This document shows, one piece after another, positions 33,401 to 38,209 of a stretch of DNA of 38,209 nt. Location of the stretch: contig NW_003155738.1 in NCBI RefSeq assembly GCF_000003605.2, positions 657,807 through 696,015 of the forward strand. Direction: 5' to 3'. The stretch comes from Saccoglossus kowalevskii. Lineage: Eukaryota; Hemichordata; Enteropneusta; Harrimaniidae. Positions within the stretch are counted from its first letter, which is position 1, and each line of letters opens with the position of its first letter. A program made the position numbers and the translations under genes. Below the pieces are notes generated by a model. That model was not told where the DNA came from. It did not search any database and saw only the letters and a program-made list of their open reading frames with translations.

Positions 33401-36400
33401 AAAAATGCAAACAAATTAGGGTGAGAAAGTCTGTTTAGACTGTTATGAAAAAGTTTAATTTTTAATTTAATTGAAAACTATTCCTTCTTATTTGTGTAAA
33501 CCAATAAAGCTATCGGTATATATAAAGCAACCATTGTCCACAAAATATTGTATACAAACAACAAGCCAGCATTTCCCTACAATTACTCTAGAGATCAAAT
33601 GAGATGTGTACTTACCATAGAAATACTTGATATTATTAAACAGCTCGATAAAACTTTCCTGGCACCAAACCTATCACCAAATGATCCTAAAAATAACTGT
33701 CAAACAAGTCATTGTAAATGAGATAGGCCTCACCAATTATTTAGTGTCTTTGTATGTCATAATAATGACTCACTAATTACTATGTGGCCTTGGATATAAT
33801 AACTAAATTCAAGTGGGAAAAATGAGTATTTGAATGGTTATTATCTTTTGAAGGAAACTATAACAGTTCACACTAGCAGCAGTGGGTGTGGTGTACTCAA
33901 TTTTTGGGAGAGAAATATGAACACATTCAACACATGTATATTGGATCCACTCGTTCACACACAAAAAATAAAATACAGCTCACCTACCTTATGTCATCAT
34001 ATCAAGCTTAAAATTGGCCAAGTCAAGTCCAAGAATGTACTTAAAAATTAACTCATTGCAAAAAAAGTCATATATAAAGATTGTATACCTTCATTTAAAA
34101 TACAAAACTGGCTAACAATTATAATGCAAACTAGCACAAGTTTTCACCAAAACAATCAGATTACACATACTACCATGTTGTGCCCGGTATCAAGTCTATA
34201 AATTTCATCCACAAGTGCTAAAAATTGGCTCTATATCATGCAAATTAGGTCATTCATATGCACATGTGGAATATTGCACTCATATACCAAATCTCCTGGA
34301 AATATTTATGAAAACAGACAGTGGACTGATACACTGACACATTTTTGCTTAGATAATTTGGAGATAAACACAATAAAGACAAAACCGCATAAAAAACTCA
34401 GCTTGTTTTTCGCATGCACCATTCATCAAACTAATAACATTTTTTGTACTACAGCAGTGGTTTTAATTTATGACAGTCAACTTAATCAGCTGTCTATCAA
34501 AATTGAGGATAAAATGAGTTCTTTTATTTGTAAGAAATTTCATATCATGTAAATACATGTAATTTATTTTCTAGTCATCTGTATATTGCAGAGTCACAAA
34601 ATTTTGTTGACTTGATTATACGACTTTGCAAGCTTTTTGTACTATCCTCATTGTGTACTGAATGTTAAAGACCATAAGCATACTGTAAATGCATTAATTA
34701 TTTTTAATTTCATGTTAAATAACAATAGAACTCATTGTTTCTCAAAATAGTGAAATTTTTAAATGCCAGTGAAAATATATTGTTTCATGGTATCCATGTA
34801 GAATTCTGTTGTTTGTTATAAAGTGAGTGAAAAAAGTAGTTTCAGTGCATGATGAAGATCATATAACAGCTGAATGAAAACTTATATCTCTCAGGGAATT
34901 TCTCACTGCGGATATACATATTGTGCATGTGACAATGAATGATATCATATTCGTAGTAAGAAAACACATGTCAACATGCAAAGCACAAATTAGGAAGTAT
35001 AAAAGTTCTCATTCATAATCATTGTGTCTCAATCATAAAATGAACAAAGTACATATATTATTTGTGTTCCACCTCAAAACTTCACACATGTGAGGATAAT
35101 TTATCTCATCGTCCTGCGCAGAGTGAACAGTTTTATTGCTTCAACAATTTTGCATATGCAAAAAGCATATGATGTTACAGTACTTGTGTGACTAGCTTGA
35201 GTCACATGAGTTGCGCTCTCAGAGGTGCTCCAAACCCAACACACGCCTGACATAACGATGTAGTTTTTCACTTCCCCCGGCGATTTTTTTTGTCCATACC
35301 AATCAAATTGCAGGAATGTCGGATAGTGACGGCCATCAAAGAGTAACCATTCATGGCAGAGTTTATTTGTTTGTTGGCATAATGTGTGATAAGATGCTGG
35401 CAAATTTCCGCCCAATGTTTATCATCTTGTTGCAAATAGTCTGTGATTATTGCTGACAATGCAAACACAACTTTGTGTAACTATGACCACCAAAATGAAT
35501 ATTCATTGAAACTAATTACAAAAGGCTAGACATTTGCGAATTCGCAGTATTGATCTTGTCGACGAGACTTACACTATTCTGTCAGGTGTTAGTGAGGTCT
35601 GATGCTGTTCGGCCGGCGAAGGTGCAACTCACACATGTCAGGCTACTGAGTCATCTGACGAATGGATTGAGTCAGCCATCTTGATAAACCAAAGTGATGT
35701 GCATCAACATCCAGTTATGATTATTCCATTCAACAAGTTTGAATCAATCAACACCCAAGATCCGGTGGACATGTCAAAATTGCTCAAAGTATATACAATG
35801 CTAGTCGGCCATCTTGGGTTGAATTTACAAAATCGAAGGCATGCGTCCGAGGGATGTGCATCAACTACTTTTAATGGTCAATCCTTCCACCAAGTTTGAA
35901 GTAGAACAGCCTACACTTGCTTAGAAACTGGTTCAGGACATGTCAGAATACCTGATTTTAGTGTGTTTTCACAACAAAAATGACCACCAGTCGGCCATTC
36001 TTGACACAACCTTAAAATCATCGCACTTGCATACAGTATGTATCAAACTTGATGAGAATCTGTCAAGGTGTGTCTGAGATATAGCTTTGGACAGATGCAT
36101 ACACAGAGAATAATCCAAATGGGGACTAAAAAACGTTAATAACGTTGGAAAGTGCTTAATTGATCTCTAAGAAAATAACTCCACACGTTGATTGTGTTTT
36201 GGATATACCAGTGTGACCAATGTAATGTACAAAGCTGACATTACAAAATGTTTTGATGATAATTTACCTTGATCGATTTTCTACCTTCACAAAATGTTGT
36301 CTGTTTAATTATTCATTGTTCCAAAAAATGAATGCCAATACAATATTTGCTTTATAGAAGTGTATTTCTAATAGAAGTACATGTAATCCTAACAGTTGAA

Positions 36401-36637
36401 TGTATTGTTTACTGGAACATTAAAATATGACTTCTTATATGCACATAGACAAACCTCTGTTATTTATTTAAGCAAACTAAAAAAAAACTTAATAAACAAA
36501 GTTCTCAGAAGTTTCATAAAATTAAAAATGTTCAAGCATTATACCTGTATAGCTGCATACGGTAAGAGTAATGACGTATCCAACCATCCTAACTGAGTCT
36601 TGCTTAAACCGAGTTCTGATTCCAAGTCTGCCTTAAT
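24218..36637 (-). CDS. SLC37/OPA-type sugar-phosphate exchanger, 11 exons, 5' end missing
   Basis: Eleven exons join in phase, with GT-AG at every junction, to give 385 residues and a stop. The protein is a 12-TM major facilitator of the SLC37 (organophosphate:phosphate antiporter) family, which in animals exchanges hexose- or glycerol-phosphate for phosphate, usually at the ER membrane. Seen: the MFS signature GSFGDRFGARK after TM2 (residues 35-45), N-G-A-A-Q-S-Q-I-W-P in TM4, a YGW segment before TM6, a short charged loop, then IVRYCMYMWLPMYL (TM7), STTFEIGGVAGSIVLGY (TM8 loop) and GFGTIGTILQGPIIG near TM11. Visible exons: 36637-36545, 33696-33616, 32733-32665, 31456-31331, 30287-30228, 27978-27909, 27510-27459, 26311-26221, 26125-26031, 25395-25166, 24408-24218. 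The family is ~430-530 aa, so about 40-60 N-terminal residues (TM1) are not seen. The central loop is much shorter than in human SLC37A3. I cannot say which SLC37 member is nearest. Confidence 0.85.
24670..24892. other. assembly gap, 223 N
   Basis: Lies in the last intron of the SLC37-like gene. Apparent reading frames across it are artefacts. Confidence 0.99.
25166..25395 (-). CDS. SLC37-like, visible exon 10 (TM9-TM11)
   Basis: Acceptor catctcag| (25397/25396), donor AATG|GTAGGA; 230 bp. Begins with the last base of Arg, then WFAGKTILGVMV, two hydrophobic helices, CNCGPDAILSGTLPLEIAMG and SSLSGFIN. GPdA...........lg corresponds to the GPyaLittavsaDLG region of other SLC37 proteins. Confidence 0.85.
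25490..25960. repeat. ~58-bp intronic minisatellite
   Basis: About eight copies of ggactattgttataaatgt, then tgttcgtcatacaaataatg and ttattcacacaatagaata, with several shortened copies at the left. It lies in the intron between visible exons 9 and 10 of the SLC37-like gene. Confidence 0.9.
26031..26125 (-). CDS. SLC37-like, visible exon 9 (TM8)
   Basis: Acceptor gtttcaaag| (26127/26126), donor GACAG|GTAAAA; 95 bp. Encodes LGYGKSEAGMLSTTFEIGG and VAGSIVLGYTVDR. 'e.a..lst.fdiGGi.Ggi..G..sDr' is the family pattern after TM7. Confidence 0.85.
26221..26311 (-). CDS. SLC37-like, visible exon 8 (TM7)
   Basis: Acceptor tttcttgcag| (26313/26312), donor CAATTT|GTGAGT; 91 bp. Encodes MLAEISITMFCVKIVRYCMY and MWLPMYLHQF. 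K-(L/I)-V-x-Y-x-x-x-x-W-L-P-x-Y-L is the strongest SLC37 signature in the gene. Confidence 0.85.
26840..27095. mobile_element. possible MITE with TATAGTGACCAC ends
   Basis: tatagtgaccac at 26873-26884 has an exact inverted copy, gtggtcactata, at 27081-27092. Similar weaker phrases (ctatataaagacca; cttatgtgaccacc) occur around and between them. Short non-coding elements rich in 'ctata..gacca' motifs are common in marine invertebrate introns. No target duplication identified. Confidence 0.4.
27459..27510 (-). CDS. SLC37-like, visible exon 7 (loop, W-x-x-W-K-V-P)
   Basis: Acceptor aaatatttcag| (27512/27511), donor GTTCC|GTGAGT; 52 bp, two split codons around 16 whole ones. Encodes STSTQQQLTFWQIWKV with Pro completed by the next exon. 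It matches the SLC37 region just before TM7 (f..a...pgv). Too short to show up as an open frame by itself. Confidence 0.8.
27909..27978 (-). CDS. SLC37-like, visible exon 6 (TM6 and loop start)
   Basis: Acceptor gcattacag|, donor GATACAG|GTAATG; 70 bp, 23 codons plus one base. Encodes IFLGILVSLLLKKPNKSHIE and VDT: the end of TM6 and the first part of the cytosolic loop. The longer open frame that covers it (27871-28221) runs through intron sequence. Confidence 0.8.
28230..30227. other. intron between SLC37-like visible exons 5 and 6
   Basis: Contains the ATGCAAAT-type repeat described separately, and a gatatgggtctcatatga segment near 28510 that resembles gatatgggacccacgc near 27344, so a second dispersed repeat may be present. 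No exon recognised between 28.0 and 30.2 kb, and the phase of the flanking exons does not require one. Confidence 0.4.
29430..30090. repeat. ~140-bp degenerate tandem repeat with ATGCAAAT motifs, 3-4 copies
   Basis: Copies share (t)atgcaaat(t/g)ag, 'attgcaacc(t/a)aaa', 'gggaatctatgta/gagcatctatgtg' and 'ggttcttg'. The phrase gcaacc recurs at about 29797, 29933 and 30080. A related single fragment occurs near 34240 (catgcaaattaggtcattca). Confidence 0.7.
30228..30287 (-). CDS. SLC37-like, visible exon 5 (TM5-TM6)
   Basis: Acceptor tttatgttgcag| (30289/30288), donor ATAGTG|GTAAGC; 60 bp, residues 124-143: VYLQSMYGWRSTFLLPSFIV. An AG twelve bases inside would drop VYLQ but keep the frame. YGW before the next helix is a family feature. 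Confidence 0.85.
30781..31388 (-). repeat. 76-bp minisatellite made from an exon end and its splice donor, 8 copies
   Basis: Units start at 30781, 30857, 30933, 31009, 31085, 31161, 31237 and 31313, each exactly 76 bp and almost identical. On the gene strand each unit holds 58 bp of coding sequence (residues up to GVMGTSLA), the donor GCA|GTAAGT and 18 bp of intron. The copy at 31313-31388 is continuous with the real exon and carries its private variants (gtgcccc, tgtacca). The others fall into two subtypes, gcacca (copies 1-3) and gcacta (copies 4-7). None of the extra copies has an acceptor. The intron therefore contains seven extra consensus donors. Confidence 0.95.
31331..31456 (-). CDS. 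SLC37-like, visible exon 4 (TM4-TM5), source of the 76-bp repeat
   Basis: Acceptor gaattcttacag| (31458/31457), donor TTAGCA|GTAAGT (31330/31329); 126 bp, residues 82-123. Encodes SQIWPSCIKGLGEWFSGQQ, then TWGTCVFAGGVMGTSLA. The last 58 bp, the donor and the next 18 bp of intron form the unit repeated downstream in the gene. The first donor met by transcription is assumed to be the one used. Confidence 0.85.
32030..32300. repeat. dispersed GGCC-palindrome repeat, intronic copies
   Basis: aaaatggctaccagttggac (about 32057) and aaaatggccgccagtcagcc (about 32181) with flanking gatctgaaaaacaaaatgat and accaagtttgaatgaaatcc match the 12.5-13.7 kb array. Lies in the intron between visible exons 3 and 4. 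Confidence 0.75.
32665..32733 (-). CDS. SLC37-like, visible exon 3 (TM3-TM4)
   Basis: Acceptor aatttttag|, donor GCTCAG|GTGAGT; 69 bp, residues 59-81. Ends in FCNGAAQ, which runs into SQIWP of the next exon; human SLC37A3 has N-G-L-L-Q-S-T-G-W-P here. Confidence 0.85.
33616..33696 (-). CDS. SLC37-like, visible exon 2 (MFS motif A)
   Basis: Acceptor tttgacag| (33698/33697), donor TCTATG|GTAAGT; 81 bp, residues 32-58. LFLGSFGDRFGARKVLSSCL holds the TM2-TM3 signature G-x-x-x-D-R-x-G-x-R-K. An alternative AG ten bases inside (ttttttag|gatc) would break the phase with exon 1, so the longer form is chosen. Confidence 0.85.
33750..36540. other. large intron between SLC37-like visible exons 1 and 2
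   Basis: No exon needed by phase and none recognised. Open frames of 66-104 codons (for example 34238-34552 and the pair at 35101-35468) do not resemble any family. It contains the repeat fragments at 35.6-36.1 kb. Confidence 0.45.
35640..36120. repeat. dispersed GGCC-palindrome repeat, 2-3 degenerate units
   Basis: gagtcagccatcttgat (35669), gtcggccatcttgggttgaa (35805) and atgaccaccagtcggccat (35979), each followed by gatgtgcatcaa-type or aagtttga-type segments seen in the 12.5-13.7 kb array. Units are about 150 bp apart. Confidence 0.7.
36545..36637 (-). CDS. SLC37-like, visible exon 1 (TM2)
   Basis: Acceptor gtttcag|, donor ATACAG|GTATAA; 93 bp, phase 0 at both ends. Encodes residues 1-31: KADLESELGLSKTQLGWLDT and then SLLLPYAAIQ. 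'Gls...lG.ldt.fl..Ya' is the SLC37 pattern from the TM1-TM2 loop into TM2. An upstream phase-0 exon with TM1 is needed. Confidence 0.85.
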
Positions 36638-36640
36638 CTG

Positions 36641-37940
36641 AAACACAAAGATTATTATAGTGATAGTCAAGATGAACATATCATCAGTAAAAATAGGTGA
36701 AATTTTGTCATACACTGGACAGAATGTAACTAATTATCAGTCAAGTTATTACAAAATTAACAAATTAATTAAGCCAAATATCATAATAATAATAACTTCA
36801 ATGACATTAATATTCATTTTTTGAATTGAACTAAGTCAAATGTCATATGCAACAGATTGCAACGTTCAAGTTAGGTTTTGTTTTTTTTTCCCCATGTCAA
36901 ACTCATCAATATAACATTATGGAGAGCATGTGTGGGAGTAGTGTATGAGAGGAAGTTCCACTCTCCATCAGTTTGAAGGAGATATATACATTCTCAAAAA
37001 TATAACCAATCAGTGAAGTGTGTTGTTGTTTTTTCAATCTCAGTAAGAAATGAACCAGATAGGTTGACTCTCAACACGATGTTTTCATTGGAGAAAATGT
37101 TTTTGCCAATGTGTTGAAATGAAAGTTCTTGCTCTGTTGGTGCAAATTCCAAAAATTCAAAACCTCCAAAACAATGACAATATTGAGCCTTAAACATTAG
37201 TTAACTGGTATTTACTGAAAATTTGTAAGGATATTAAATCTCAAACATCATGGAGATTGGATATAGTAGCTGATTACTATTGAATGGTAATGATTCAAAA
37301 ATATTTTTAATATTGGCAGTGAAAATAAATATAAGGTCTCACTAGCCGAGATCTGGTTCGTATTATCCCCACATGTGTACACAGTATGCTTCATCGCACT
37401 ACTATGGCAAAGTTGCTGACAGCTGGTGTTCCCAATTCAGCCATAACAACGCTAACAAGCGAGTCGGCAACAGCTGTTGTTTATTCACATCAGCATGACA
37501 GTCTACTTATATATATGAATGTAGTCATATCATAGGTAAAACAGGTTACCATAGGATTCCAGAAATGTCAATTGCTAAGCGAATTCATCACGACACAGAT
37601 ACAGTATCAGTACATGTCAGCCAACAAAATGTTTTTCAAGTACACCAAACTTACAGTGACCCAGTTAAACTGACCTAGGCTTCTAATACAGCAAATAACG
37701 CATACTGACTAACAGTTCTACTACTTGAACAAACCGGATATCTACAATATGTAAGAAATGTATTATACTCTAATACAAACTCCCATAAAATCATAAAAAA
37801 CATGATGTTCTGAAAAGATTTGATAATTTTTTACTTTAAAAGAATATTTTAACACTCTCCATTTTTTAACTCAATTTAGTACTTGTATAATGCTGACTAG
37901 ATGTTCAGTGGTTATTCAATAGATTGGAATGTTTTTTATT
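36641..37940. other. upstream of the first recognised SLC37-like exon
   Basis: The N-terminal exon(s) with TM1 should lie here or beyond the window. A slightly CpG-richer patch at 37340-37500 holds a short minus-strand frame starting MAELGTPAVSNFAI, but it has no good donor and no TM1-like segment, so I do not call it. Confidence 0.3.
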
Positions 37941-37944
37941 TTGT

Positions 37945-38209
37945 TATTCATCAGTGCAATGTAAGCCTTCCCATTGCTCATTCCTGTGTAGATGTGCTTA
38001 CCATATTTCGTCTATTAGTAGTGCAATGTAAGCCTTCCCATTGCTCATTCCTGTGTGGATGTGCTTGCCATAGTTTCTCTATTAGTAGTGCATGTAAGCC
38101 TTCCCATTGCTCATTCCTGTGTGAATGTGCTTACCATAGTTTCTCTATTAGTAGTGCATGTAAGCTTTCCCATTGCTCATTTCTGTGTAGATGTGCTTGC
38201 CATATTTCC
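37945..38209. repeat. 66-67-bp minisatellite at the right edge, at least 4 copies
   Basis: gtaagccttcccattgctca recurs at 37961, 38028, 38094 and (with one change) 38160, and the array continues past the window. On the minus strand each unit contains ctatggtaagcac or atatggtaagcac (copies with gcaagcac lack it), a good match to a splice donor. Confidence 0.9.

Noticed and set aside
37340-37500. First exon of the transporter beginning MAELGTPAV
   Set aside because: No convincing donor, short frame and no TM1-like residues.

Overview
The window looks like nuclear DNA from an animal, most likely a marine invertebrate. Genes are split by small GT-AG introns with short exons, the sequence is AT-rich, and there are many tandem and dispersed repeats plus a BEL/Pao retrotransposon remnant. 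The repeat style suggests a hemichordate- or cephalochordate-like genome, but that is an impression and not a demonstrated assignment. There are no operons, CRISPR arrays or bacterial-type genes. Most open frames longer than 60 codons are chance frames inside repeats or introns; the real coding sequence lies in short exons that must be pieced together from splice sites and family motifs.

Layout. 0.37-1.52 kb is a 34-bp minisatellite. 2.4-2.65 kb is a smaller CCAT-rich repeat. 4.3-4.9 kb (+) holds exons that resemble the N-terminal part of a DUF6589-type protein. 5.58-10.56 kb is an array of about five degenerate units of 840-935 bp; four units each carry a segment clearly derived from 5S rRNA, and one unit is split by a ~500-bp LTR-like insertion. 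11.17-12.15 kb (+) is an internally deleted BEL/Pao element with its 3' LTR. 12.47-13.75 kb is a ~300-bp tandem repeat built round a GGCC palindrome. 14.3-15.2 kb is CpG-rich. 15.94-18.5 kb (+) carries the middle and C-terminal exons of a DUF6589 protein, with several single-base frame breaks and a lost splice donor. 19.6-21.6 kb (-) is a RecQ-like helicase with recognisable motifs II, III, V and VI and a zinc-binding end, also broken. 21.94-22.33 kb is an unusual CGTG-rich element bounded by a 12-bp inverted repeat.

The only gene that reads cleanly is on the minus strand from 36.64 down to 24.22 kb. Eleven phase-compatible exons encode 385 residues of a major facilitator of the SLC37/organophosphate:phosphate antiporter type, ending in a stop; the first exon(s), with TM1, were not found in the window. 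Its fourth visible exon is remarkable: the last 58 bp of the exon plus the splice donor and 18 bp of intron are amplified into eight 76-bp tandem copies. A gap of 223 N (24670-24892) lies in its last intron.

The DUF6589 and RecQ-like genes converge tail to tail, are both decayed, and sit in the same repeat-dense block. They may be two cargo or component genes of one old mobile element, but this is inference only.
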